From NCBI RefSeq assembly GCF_934772795.1, contig NZ_CAKVMR010000022.1, positions 1 through 31,713 on the forward strand: a stretch of DNA of 31,713 nt. Reading direction: 5' to 3'. The position numbers and the translations under genes are program-made. A model generated the notes under the pieces. It ran no database searches. It was not told the DNA's origin and saw nothing but the letters and a program-made list of their open reading frames with translations. Positions 7,907 to 15,496 of the stretch are shown here, piece by piece (the first letter of the stretch is position 1; the number at the start of each line of letters is the position of its first letter). The DNA is from an uncultured Holdemanella sp. GTDB taxonomy: Bacteria; Bacillota_I; Bacilli_A; Erysipelotrichales; Erysipelotrichaceae.

Positions 7907-9442
7907 ATGAGTTTAAATCCAGCAGAGATTTCAAAATTAATCAAAGCTCAGATTCAAAGTATCGACCAGGATCTTGAAATGAATGAAAGTGGTACTATCC
8001 TAACAGTAGGCGATGGTATCGCAACGGTATATGGATTGAAAAATGCCATGATGAGTGAATTGTTGTTATTCCCTCACGATGTATATGGTATGGTCATGAA
8101 CTTAGAAGACGAACAAGTAGGTGTCGTATTACTAGGTGATAATTCAGATATCAAAGAAGGTGACGTTGTAAAACGTACAGGTCACATCATTGAAGTTCCA
8201 GTTGGTGATAGTTTGATGGGTCGTGTTGTCAATGCATTAGGACAACCGATTGATGGTTTAGGTGAAATCAAAACAGATAGAACACGTCCAGTAGAACGTG
8301 TTGCCCCAGGTGTAATGACAAGAAAGAGTGTATCTGTTCCATTACAAACGGGTTTAAAAATTATTGACTCTATGATTCCAATTGGACGTGGTCAGCGTGA
8401 GTTGATCATTGGGGATCGTCAAACAGGTAAAACAGCAATCGCAATCGATACGATTTTGAATCAAAAAGGTCAAAATGTAAAATGTATTTATGTTGCGATT
8501 GGTCAAAAGGCAAGTACTGTAGCTCAAATTGTTGAAAAATTAAAACAACACGGAGCTATGGAATATACTACAATTGTAGCGGCAACTGCATCTGAAGCAG
8601 CACCATTACAATATATTGCACCTTATGCAGGTTGTGCAATGGGTGAAGAATGGATGGAAAACGGAGAAGACGTATTAATTGTTTATGATGACTTATCGAA
8701 ACATGCCGTAGCTTACCGTACACTGTCTTTACTTCTTCGTCGTCCTCCTGGACGTGAAGCGTATCCTGGAGATGTATTCTACTTACATTCACGTTTATTA
8801 GAGCGTGCTGCTCGTTTAAATGAGAATTATGGTGGTGGATCATTAACAGCTTTACCAATTATTGAAACACAGGCCGGAGATATTTCTGCCTATATTCCTA
8901 CAAACGTAATTTCAATTACGGATGGACAGATCTTCTTGAAAACAGATATGTTTAATGAAGGTGTTCGTCCAAGTGTAGATAGTGGTTTAAGTGTAAGTCG
9001 TGTAGGTAGTGCTGCACAGACAAAAGCTATGAAACAGGTTTCTGGTTCATTAAAGCTTGAACTAGCTCAATATCGTGAAATGGAATCTTTTGCGAAGTTT
9101 GGTTCAGATTTGGATGCGAGTACAAAAGACGTATTGGATCATGGTGCAAGATTAACTCAATTATTGATTCAAAAACAATATTCACCATTAACAGTGCCTG
9201 AACAAGTATTATCTTTGTATGCTGCAAAAAATAGATATTTAAAACCTGTTGAAGTAGATCAAGTTGGTGAATTTGAACAAGGAATGTTGGAGTATGTACA
9301 TCGTGAATATCCTTATGTTCTAGATCAAATTGAAATGAAAAAGGCAATTGACGATGAATTAGAAGCGGATATCAAGAAGGCTTTGGATGCATACGCAAAA
9401 CAATATGCACTAGAAAAGGGTGCGCAACATGGCACAGAGTAG
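7907..9442 (+). CDS. atpA: F-type ATP synthase subunit alpha
   Basis: Regulatory nucleotide-binding subunit of F1. The protein is 511 residues from the second of two adjacent ATGs. I prefer 7907 because an almost perfect anti-16S match, TAAGCAGGTGAT (7892-7903), then has normal spacing, and because Walker A GDRQTGKT then falls at 169-176, as in E. coli. It also carries the expected PAYGREAYPGDVF-like segment (here PPGREAYPGDVFYLHSRLLERAA). The end overlaps atpG by 14 bases. Confidence 0.98.
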   Translation: MSLNPAEISKLIKAQIQSIDQDLEMNESGTILTVGDGIATVYGLKNAMMSELLLFPHDVYGMVMNLEDEQVGVVLLGDNSDIKEGDVVKRTGHIIEVPVGDSLMGRVVNALGQPIDGLGEIKTDRTRPVERVAPGVMTRKSVSVPLQTGLKIIDSMIPIGRGQRELIIGDRQTGKTAIAIDTILNQKGQNVKCIYVAIGQKASTVAQIVEKLKQHGAMEYTTIVAATASEAAPLQYIAPYAGCAMGEEWMENGEDVLIVYDDLSKHAVAYRTLSLLLRRPPGREAYPGDVFYLHSRLLERAARLNENYGGGSLTALPIIETQAGDISAYIPTNVISITDGQIFLKTDMFNEGVRPSVDSGLSVSRVGSAAQTKAMKQVSGSLKLELAQYREMESFAKFGSDLDASTKDVLDHGARLTQLLIQKQYSPLTVPEQVLSLYAAKNRYLKPVEVDQVGEFEQGMLEYVHREYPYVLDQIEMKKAIDDELEADIKKALDAYAKQYALEKGAQHGTE

Positions 9443-10277
9443 ACAGGCTATTCAGGCTCGAATCAGTTCCGTTAGTTCAACTAAAAAAATCACAAAAGCA
9501 ATGCAGCTGATTGCTTCAAGTAAATTAACTAGACAAAGACAAATTATGGAAGAAAACCGTAGTTATGCACAAGGTCTTCAAGAACTATTCACAATGGTAC
9601 TTCGTAGTGCTGGAGATGATTCTATGTATTTAAATGAGAATCAAGGAAAGCCAAGTTTTATCTTTGTGATCACAAGTGATATGGGACTTTGTGGTGGCTA
9701 TAATGCCAATGTATATCGTATGATACAGGATGAGTTTTCTGAAAAGGATCATGTAGTTATGATAGGGATTCGTGGTTCTGCATGGATTTCAAAAAGAAAC
9801 TACAACGTTAAAAATGTATTAAGTGATCTTGACGAGGATGATGTATATAATGCTTTATCGAAATGTATGCAGGATGCATTAGACTTGTTTGAAAAGAAAG
9901 AAATTTCAAAAATTCAAATTTTATATACGCACTATAAAAACACATTGACATTTGTTCCTACTTTAGAAACAGTTTTACCTGTATCTAAACCTCAGGAAGA
10001 AAAGAAGTCAGGTATGCATGCGGACATGATTTTTGAACCGGATAAGGAAACAATGTTACAAAACATGATTCCCATGGTTACAAAATCAATCCTTTATTCT
10101 CGTTATCTAGAGAGTAAAACAAGTGAACAGGCTTCTCGAAGAATGGCAATGGAGAGTGCAACTGACAATGCAGAAGAATTGCAGAATAACCTTGAACTTG
10201 CCTATAACCGTGTACGTCAAGGTGCTATCACGCAAGAAATTACTGAAATTGTCGGTGGTGCAAATGCACTTTCATAA
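9429..10277 (+). CDS. atpG: F-type ATP synthase subunit gamma
   Basis: Central rotor shaft that couples c-ring rotation to catalysis. The protein is 282 residues from the ATG at 9429; a GTG at 9420 is in frame, but AAGGG (9416-9420) is properly spaced only for 9429. The N-terminal helix has the family pattern IQARISSVSSTKKITKAM, the middle has the SDMGLCGGYNANV segment, and the C-terminal helix ends with ITQEITEIVGGANAL. These are hallmark sequences of the family. Confidence 0.96.
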   Translation: MAQSRQAIQARISSVSSTKKITKAMQLIASSKLTRQRQIMEENRSYAQGLQELFTMVLRSAGDDSMYLNENQGKPSFIFVITSDMGLCGGYNANVYRMIQDEFSEKDHVVMIGIRGSAWISKRNYNVKNVLSDLDEDDVYNALSKCMQDALDLFEKKEISKIQILYTHYKNTLTFVPTLETVLPVSKPQEEKKSGMHADMIFEPDKETMLQNMIPMVTKSILYSRYLESKTSEQASRRMAMESATDNAEELQNNLELAYNRVRQGAITQEITEIVGGANALS

Positions 10278-10289
10278 AGGAGGGTAAAC

Positions 10290-11690
10290 ATGAGTCAAAA
10301 TATTGGAAAAGTCGTTGAGATCATTGGTCCGGTTGTGGATATTCAATTTTCACAGAATAATTTACCAGATTTATTAACGGCAATTGAAATTGAACGCCCA
10401 AATGAAGAGAATCTAATTGTAGAAGTCGAACAAGATATCGGTGCTGATCGAGTACGTTGTATTGCGATGGGGAGTACGGATGGTTTGGTTCGTGGTATGG
10501 ATGCCATTGATACAGGAAAACCAATTCAAGCTCCTGTTGGAGAAAATGTATTGGGTCGTATGTTTAATGTTTTGGGTAAACCAATTGATGGTTTAGGTGA
10601 TGTAGATGCGCAAACTATGCCAATTCATAGAAAAGCACCTGCATTTGATGAACAAAGTACAACAAGCGAACCATTGGAAACAGGTATTAAAGTTATTGAC
10701 TTACTATGTCCTTACGCAAAGGGTGGTAAGATTGGATTGTTCGGTGGTGCCGGAGTAGGTAAAACCGTATTGATTCAGGAGTTGATCCACAATATTGCCA
10801 AAGAACATGGTGGTAAATCCGTTGTAGTAGGCGTTGGAGAAAGAACTCGTGAAGGAAATGATATGTATCACGAGATGAAAGACAGCGGCGTATTAGATAA
10901 AACCGTATTGGTTTATGGACAGATGAATGAAAGTCCAGGAGCTAGAATGCGTGTTGGATTAACAGGCCTAACAATGGCAGAATATTTCCGTGATGTAGAA
11001 CACCAGGATGTATTATTATTTATTGATAATATCTTCCGTTTTACACAGGCAGGATCTGAAGTTAGTGCCTTATTAGGACGTGTTCCTAGTGCCGTTGGAT
11101 ATCAACCTACATTAGCTACAGAAATGGGACAGTTGCAAGAAAGAATCACATCAACAAAAGATGGTTCAATCACTTCTGTACAGGCTATTTATGTGCCTGC
11201 GGATGACTTGACTGACCCAGCTCCAGCAACAACATTCTCTCACTTGGATGCCAAAACGGTATTAGACCGTGATATTGCAGCATTAGGTATTTATCCTGCC
11301 GTAGATCCACTTGAATCAAGTTCACGTATTTTGGATCCACTTGTAGTTGGTGAAAAGCACTATAAAGTAGCTCGTGGAGTTCAAAATATTCTACAGAGAT
11401 ATAAAGATTTACAGGATATCATTGCCATCTTAGGTATGGATGAATTAAGCGAAGAAGATAAGAAAGTTGTTAACCGTGCACGTCGTGTTCGTAACTTCTT
11501 GTCTCAACCATTTAACGTTGCCGAAGTATTCTCTGGTATTCCTGGAAAATATGTACCTTTGGAAGATACAATTCGTAGTTTCGAACGCTTATTAGCAGGT
11601 GAATTTGATGATCTTCCAGAACAAGCATTCATGTTTGTTGGAACAATTGAAGAAGCACAGGAAAAAGCTAAAAAAATGGCTGGTGAATAG
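10290..11690 (+). CDS. atpD: F-type ATP synthase subunit beta
   Basis: Catalytic subunit of F1, where ATP is made or hydrolysed. The 466 residues are a normal length. Walker A GGAGVGKT lies at 152-159, followed by the GVGERTREGND segment with the catalytic Glu, the LLFIDNIFRFTQAGSEVSAL Walker B region, and LATEMGQLQERI. The ribosome-binding site AAAGGAGGG lies directly upstream. atpC follows after two bases, with a weak ribosome-binding site in the last atpD codons. Confidence 0.98.
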   Translation: MSQNIGKVVEIIGPVVDIQFSQNNLPDLLTAIEIERPNEENLIVEVEQDIGADRVRCIAMGSTDGLVRGMDAIDTGKPIQAPVGENVLGRMFNVLGKPIDGLGDVDAQTMPIHRKAPAFDEQSTTSEPLETGIKVIDLLCPYAKGGKIGLFGGAGVGKTVLIQELIHNIAKEHGGKSVVVGVGERTREGNDMYHEMKDSGVLDKTVLVYGQMNESPGARMRVGLTGLTMAEYFRDVEHQDVLLFIDNIFRFTQAGSEVSALLGRVPSAVGYQPTLATEMGQLQERITSTKDGSITSVQAIYVPADDLTDPAPATTFSHLDAKTVLDRDIAALGIYPAVDPLESSSRILDPLVVGEKHYKVARGVQNILQRYKDLQDIIAILGMDELSEEDKKVVNRARRVRNFLSQPFNVAEVFSGIPGKYVPLEDTIRSFERLLAGEFDDLPEQAFMFVGTIEEAQEKAKKMAGE

Positions 11691-11692
11691 TC

Positions 11693-12088
11693 ATGATTGC
11701 TTTTAAAGTAGTAACACCAAAAGGCGAATATTTAAAGCAGGAAGTCAAGAGCATCCATGTAAAGACGGTGGTTGGAGAAACTACAATTTTACCCAATCAC
11801 ATGCCTATCTTTGCTTCTTTGGTACCTTGTAAGCTTGTTTTGAAAAACGAAAATGATGAAGAAGAAATCTTTGCGATTTCTGGCGGCTTTTTACAATTCA
11901 ACAAAAATGAAGGCATGATTCTAGCTGATGCGATCGAAGGAAAAAAAGATATCGATCTTGAGCGTGCAAAAAAATCAATGGAACGTGCTAAAGCGCGTTT
12001 AGAGAAAAAAGATTCAAATACAAATCTAAAAAGAGCTCAGTTATCATTGGAAAGAGCAATTAATAGAATTCATGTATATGGCGAGTAA
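11693..12088 (+). CDS. atpC: F-type ATP synthase subunit epsilon
   Basis: Rotor subunit that attaches gamma to the c-ring and can inhibit ATP hydrolysis. The 131 residues begin with the expected beta-sandwich (TPKGEYLKQEV, then a GETTILPNHMPIFASL motif at about 28-43). It ends in two charged helices in which DLERAKKSMERAKARL and LKRAQLSLERAINRI form a helical hairpin. It is the last atp gene. Its final codons and stop form part of the operon terminator. Confidence 0.94.
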   Translation: MIAFKVVTPKGEYLKQEVKSIHVKTVVGETTILPNHMPIFASLVPCKLVLKNENDEEEIFAISGGFLQFNKNEGMILADAIEGKKDIDLERAKKSMERAKARLEKKDSNTNLKRAQLSLERAINRIHVYGE

Positions 12089-12106
12089 TCCTCGCCATTT
12101 TCTTTT
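12078..12106 (+). terminator. Terminator of the upp-atp operon, stop codon in loop
   Basis: A perfect 8-bp stem, ATGGCGAG (12078-12085) with CTCGCCAT (12091-12098), has a five-base loop TAATC and is followed by a T-rich run to 12106. The last atpC codons form the left arm and the atpC stop TAA (12086-12088) lies in the loop, so a ribosome finishing atpC would cover the hairpin. Confidence 0.87.
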
Positions 12107-12114
12107 GTTAAATT

Positions 12115-12141
12115 TTAGCAAACTTATTGCATCAGTGCTAA
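12115..12141 (+). promoter_or_regulatory. CIRCE operator 1 (HrcA site) upstream of groESL
   Basis: TTAGCAAAC, nine bases, CAGTGCTAA matches the CIRCE consensus TTAGCACTC-N9-GAGTGCTAA at 15 of 18 arm positions with the exact spacer. It contains the -35 box of the groESL promoter, so HrcA binding should block RNA polymerase. No hrcA gene is in this window. Confidence 0.88.
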
Positions 12142-12154
12142 AAGTGAGTATAAT
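12127..12154 (+). promoter_or_regulatory. Sigma-A promoter of groESL
   Basis: TTGCAT (12127-12132) and TATAAT (12149-12154) are separated by 16 bases. The -35 box lies within CIRCE 1 and the -10 box lies between the two CIRCE copies, so the second operator covers the start of the transcript. The predicted transcript start is near 12161. Confidence 0.85.
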
Positions 12155-12159
12155 AGTAA

Positions 12160-12186
12160 TTAGCAATTAGAAGTGCTAAGTGCTAA
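12160..12186 (+). promoter_or_regulatory. CIRCE operator 2 with a doubled right half-site
   Basis: TTAGCAATT, nine bases, AAGTGCTAA again fits the CIRCE layout. An additional TGCTAA at 12174-12179 is directly followed by the GTGCTAA of the main arm, giving a tandem right half-site. The element would be transcribed into the groES 5' leader and ends three bases before the AGGAGG of groES. Confidence 0.82.
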
Positions 12187-12201
12187 AAGGAGGATGATTT
12201 T

Positions 12202-12462
12202 ATGTTACAACCTTTACATGATTATGTTTTATTAAAGAAAGAGAAAGAAGAAAAAACTACCGCAAGTGGAATTATTTTGACAAGTGGTAAAGAAAAGTCA
12301 AAGCTTGCAGTTGTCGCAAGTATTGGTGCAGATGTTAAAGATGCTGGATATGCTTGTGGAGATAAAGTTTTATATAAAGAATATTCAGGAACTACAATGA
12401 AAATCGATGACGAAGAATTCATTGTTATCAAAGATGAAGATATCATTGCAGTAAGTAAGTAG
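12202..12462 (+). CDS. groES: Co-chaperonin GroES
   Basis: Seven-subunit lid of the GroEL folding chamber. At 86 residues it is shorter than the usual 94 or so but complete. It begins LQPLHDYVLLKK, has a flexible mobile loop at about 16-32 (KEEKTTASGIILTSG) that contacts GroEL, and ends in a strand region with DKVLYKEYSG and IDDEEFIVIKDEDI. A strong AGGAGGATGATTTT ribosome-binding region precedes the ATG. It shares its transcript with groEL, 13 bases downstream. Confidence 0.96.
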   Translation: MLQPLHDYVLLKKEKEEKTTASGIILTSGKEKSKLAVVASIGADVKDAGYACGDKVLYKEYSGTTMKIDDEEFIVIKDEDIIAVSK

Positions 12463-12475
12463 GAGGTAATGAATT

Positions 12476-14089
12476 ATGGCTAAAGAAGTACGTTTTTCAA
12501 AAGATGCTCGTGAATCAATGTTAAGAGGTGTCAACACATTAGCAAATGCAGTTCGTGTTACTTTAGGTCCTAAAGGACGTAATGTTGTTCTTGAAAAGGA
12601 ATATGGATCACCATTGATCACAAACGATGGTGTAAGTATTGCCAAAGAAATTGAATTGGAAGATAAGTTTGAAAATATGGGTGCTAAATTGGTATATGAA
12701 GTTGCCAATAAGACAAATGATACAGCCGGTGATGGTACAACAACAGCTACAATTTTAGCTCAAAGTATGATTGAAAATGGTTTGCGTCAAGTGGATCGTG
12801 GAGCCAATCCAGTGTTGATGCGTGAAGGTATCGAAAAAGCAGCTAAGGCTGTTAGTGAATATATTTTGTCCGTGTCTAAGAAAGTAGAAAGTAGTAAAGA
12901 TATTGCCAATGTAGCGACAATTTCATCGGGATCTGAAGAAATTGGTAAGATCATTGCGGATGCGATGGAAAAAGTTGGTCGTGATGGTGTCATTTCAACA
13001 GATGATTCAAAAGGATTTGAAACAGAACTTGAAATCAGTGAAGGTATGCAGTATGACAAGGGCTATGTTTCTCCATATATGGTCAGTGATCGTGAGAAGA
13101 TGGAAGCTACAATGGAAAATGCTTATGTCATGGTAACAGACCAAAAGATCACAAACATTCAAGAAATCTTACCTTTACTTGAACAATTGGTTCAGGTAAA
13201 TCGTGCACTATTGATTATTGCGGAAGATTTAGAAAATGAAGTGGTTTCTACTTTGGCATTAAATAAACTTCGTGGAACATTCAATGTAGTGGCTACAAAA
13301 GCTCCTGGTTTTGGTGATAACCAAAAAGAAATGTTGCAGGATATTGCGATTATGACAGGTGCCAAATTCTATTCAAAAGATTTGAATATGGAATTGAAAG
13401 ATATGCAGTTGTCGGATTTAGGTACAGTTAAGAAGATTGTTGTCACAAAAGATAATACGACAATGATTGGTGGAGCTGGAAGTAAAGAAGAAGTGGCTGC
13501 TCGTGTAGCTGAAATTGAAGCACAAATGGAGAACACTACTAGTGATTATGATAAGAAACGTATGGCAGAGCGTTTAGGTAAATTATCAAATGGTGTTGCG
13601 ATCATTAAAGTAGGTGCTGCAACAGAAAGTGAATTGAAAGAAAAGAAACTTCGTATTGAAGATGCATTGAACTCAACTCGTGCAGCTGTTAGTGAAGGTA
13701 TTGTCGTAGGTGGTGGAGCTTGTTTAGTAAAGGCTTATGTAGCTTTGAAAGATGAAGTAAAGTCAGATGTAGTTGATGTACAAAAAGGTATTAAAGTTGT
13801 ATTTGATGCATTGTTGGCTCCAATTGCACAGATTGCTGATAATGCTGGATATAACAGTGAAGAGATTGTTGAAAGACAAAAAGAAGCTGATGAAAATGTA
13901 GGATTTGATGCGAAGAATGGTAAATGGGTAGATATGATTGAATCTGGTATCATTGATCCAACAAAAGTAACTCGTAATGCATTGATGAATGCTTCTAGTA
14001 TTTCAGCCTTGTTCTTAACAACAGAGGCTGGAGTCGCAAAAATTGATAAGGACGAACCAGCTCCTGCAATGCCTCAGGGAATGTATTAA
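12476..14089 (+). CDS. groEL: Chaperonin GroEL
   Basis: ATP-driven folding chamber (Hsp60). The 537 residues carry the expected VTLGPKGRNVVLEK, NDGVSIAKEIELED and the ATP-binding GDGTTTAT motif near residue 86, plus the late GIVVGGGACL region. AGGAGG lies nine bases upstream of the start. The usual flexible Gly-Gly-Met repeat tail is missing: the chain ends DEPAPAMPQGMY, which may change how unfolded clients interact with the chamber floor. Regulated with groES by two CIRCE sites. Confidence 0.98.
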   Translation: MAKEVRFSKDARESMLRGVNTLANAVRVTLGPKGRNVVLEKEYGSPLITNDGVSIAKEIELEDKFENMGAKLVYEVANKTNDTAGDGTTTATILAQSMIENGLRQVDRGANPVLMREGIEKAAKAVSEYILSVSKKVESSKDIANVATISSGSEEIGKIIADAMEKVGRDGVISTDDSKGFETELEISEGMQYDKGYVSPYMVSDREKMEATMENAYVMVTDQKITNIQEILPLLEQLVQVNRALLIIAEDLENEVVSTLALNKLRGTFNVVATKAPGFGDNQKEMLQDIAIMTGAKFYSKDLNMELKDMQLSDLGTVKKIVVTKDNTTMIGGAGSKEEVAARVAEIEAQMENTTSDYDKKRMAERLGKLSNGVAIIKVGAATESELKEKKLRIEDALNSTRAAVSEGIVVGGGACLVKAYVALKDEVKSDVVDVQKGIKVVFDALLAPIAQIADNAGYNSEEIVERQKEADENVGFDAKNGKWVDMIESGIIDPTKVTRNALMNASSISALFLTTEAGVAKIDKDEPAPAMPQGMY

Positions 14090-14100
14090 TAGTTGAATGA

Positions 14101-14135
14101 ATAGCTAAGGTTTTATAACTTTGGCTATTTTTTTT
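14101..14135 (+). terminator. Terminator after groESL
   Basis: A 10-bp stem with two G-T wobbles (14101-14110 with 14119-14128) and an eight-base loop is followed by an eight-T run. It starts 12 bases after the groEL stop codon. Confidence 0.88.
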
Positions 14136-14151
14136 GTGCTAAGAAAACGGG

Positions 14152-14208
14152 TGTAAGAAATGTAAAATGTAAAATTAATGTAAAATTAATTGTAATAAAA
14201 TGTAAAAA
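14152..14208 (+). repeat. Six TGTAA-type repeats upstream of the liv promoter
   Basis: TGTAA occurs at 14152, 14161, 14168, 14179, 14191 and 14201, four times as TGTAAAA. Spacings are 9, 7, 11, 12 and 10 bases, close to a DNA turn for the last four. On the opposite strand each reads TTTTACA-like, resembling the direct-repeat sites used by OmpR/PhoB-family regulators (the Bacillus PhoP box is TT(A/C/T)ACA-like). The array ends five bases before the -35 box at 14213. A role in controlling livJ is an inference; the AT-rich base composition alone could yield part of the pattern. Confidence 0.5.
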
Positions 14209-14212
14209 GCAC

Positions 14213-14241
14213 TTGAAAACGTTTTCGGGTTGCGTTATTAT
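14213..14241 (+). promoter_or_regulatory. Sigma-A promoter of livJ
   Basis: TTGAAA (14213-14218) and TATTAT (14236-14241) with a 17-base spacer form a good promoter. Predicted start is near 14248, leaving a 23-base leader that includes the GGGAGG ribosome-binding site (14248-14253 region) of livJ. Confidence 0.8.
14214..14227 (+). promoter_or_regulatory. cre-like palindrome overlapping the livJ -35 box
   Basis: TGAAAACGTTTTCG contains a perfect 12-base palindrome (14215-14226) and matches the catabolite-response consensus TGWNANCGNTNWCA in all fixed positions except the last base. It overlaps the -35 box, so a CcpA or another LacI-family protein bound here would be expected to repress. No regulator gene is nearby. 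Confidence 0.7.
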
Positions 14242-14270
14242 ATCTGTACAACTCGAGGGAGGTATAGATT

Positions 14271-15443
14271 ATGAAAGGTAAATTATTAAAAACGTTTGCT
14301 TCTAGTGCTGTTGCATTAAGTATGTTAGTCGGATGTAGTTCTGGTGGAGGAACAGCCGCAACTGAATTAAAAGAGGGAGATACAGTCAAGGTTGGCTTGA
14401 ACTATGAATTATCTGGTGCTGTAGCTTCTTATGGTCAAGCTGAGTATAAAGGGGCATCACTAGCAATCAAACAATACAATGAAAACAAGGATTCAAAATA
14501 TAAAGTCAAAGCTGTCAAAATGGACAATAAAGGAGATGCGAGTGAATCTACTTCAGCAGCTACAAAATTGATGACTGAAGATGGGGTGGCATTCGTTGTA
14601 GGACCAGCAACTTCAGGTGCTTCAATTGCTACATATCCAGTAGCTGATCAAAACCAAGTTCCAGTCATTTCACCATCTGCTACTCAGGTGGATGCAACAA
14701 TGAATGGGGATTCTCCTTATGAATATGCGTTCCGTATTTGTTTCGAAGATTCATATCAAGGTAAGGCAATGGCTAAATTTGGATATGAAAACTTAGGTAA
14801 GAAAAAAGCTGTTATCATCAACGAAGTAAGTGATTATGGAAAAGGTCTTACTAAAGTATTTACACAAAAATTTGAAGATTTGGGTGGAGAAGTTATAGCT
14901 ACAGAAAGTTATAACGCTAAAGATACTGACTTTGCTGGTATCATCACAAAAGTAAAAGATAAAGGTGCAGATGTATTATTCATTGCTGGTTATTATTCAG
15001 AAGCTGGTTTGATTATTAAACAAGCTCGTGAAGCTGGTATGGATTGCACAATTTTAGGTGCTGATGGATTTGAATCAGAAAAATTAGCAGAACTTGCAGG
15101 TAAAGAAAACTTAAATAACTGCTACTATTCAACTGCTTATACTACAGTTAACGCAAGTGATACTTTAACAGCATTTGTAGATGCTTATACTGAAGAATAT
15201 GGAGAAGCTCCAAATATGTTCTCTGCATTAGCTTATGATGCAACAAACTTAGGTTTACAAGCTTTGGAAAAATCAGGTAAAACTGGTGCTGATTTACAAA
15301 AGGCGATTGCCGATACTAAATTTGAAGGTTTAACTGGTTCATTCACATTTGATAAGACACATTCACCTAAGAAATCTGTATTAGTTGTTAACTTAGTTGA
15401 TGGTGTTCAAACTGAAGCCGTTTCAGTAGATCCAAATAAATAA
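14271..15443 (+). CDS. livJ: Branched-chain amino-acid-type ABC transporter substrate-binding lipoprotein
   Basis: Extracellular receptor of the ABC importer encoded downstream. The 390 residues start with a lipoprotein signal peptide ending in LVGC (lipidated C22), followed by a Ser/Gly-rich spacer. The mature part is a periplasmic-binding-protein type 1 (Leu/Ile/Val-binding) fold with characteristic segments LSGAVASYGQ and VVGPATSGASIATYPVADQ, and a late FTFDKTHSPKKS. Likely ligands are leucine, isoleucine and valine, but related proteins bind amides or urea, so the exact substrate is open. It has its own promoter and is followed by a stem-loop before the permease gene. Confidence 0.9.
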   Translation: MKGKLLKTFASSAVALSMLVGCSSGGGTAATELKEGDTVKVGLNYELSGAVASYGQAEYKGASLAIKQYNENKDSKYKVKAVKMDNKGDASESTSAATKLMTEDGVAFVVGPATSGASIATYPVADQNQVPVISPSATQVDATMNGDSPYEYAFRICFEDSYQGKAMAKFGYENLGKKKAVIINEVSDYGKGLTKVFTQKFEDLGGEVIATESYNAKDTDFAGIITKVKDKGADVLFIAGYYSEAGLIIKQAREAGMDCTILGADGFESEKLAELAGKENLNNCYYSTAYTTVNASDTLTAFVDAYTEEYGEAPNMFSALAYDATNLGLQALEKSGKTGADLQKAIADTKFEGLTGSFTFDKTHSPKKSVLVVNLVDGVQTEAVSVDPNK

Positions 15444-15455
15444 GTCTTTGTTCAA

Positions 15456-15482
15456 AGGGGGAACAATTCCCCCTCTTTTTTA
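15456..15482 (+). terminator. Stem-loop between livJ and livH (partial terminator)
   Basis: An 8-bp G/C-rich stem, AGGGGGAA (15456-15463) with TTCCCCCT (15467-15474), has only a three-base loop CAA and is followed by C and six Ts. It lies 12 bases after the livJ stop. No good promoter is visible before livH, so it probably acts as a leaky terminator or 3'-end stabiliser that lets the binding protein be made in excess. Confidence 0.8.
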
Positions 15483-15496
15483 ATAAGGAGGTTAAT

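Noticed and set aside
8568..9347. Open reading frames on the - strand inside atpA
   Set aside because: Leu/His/Gln-rich translations, no ribosome-binding site, and fully inside a conserved gene; shadows of the real frame.
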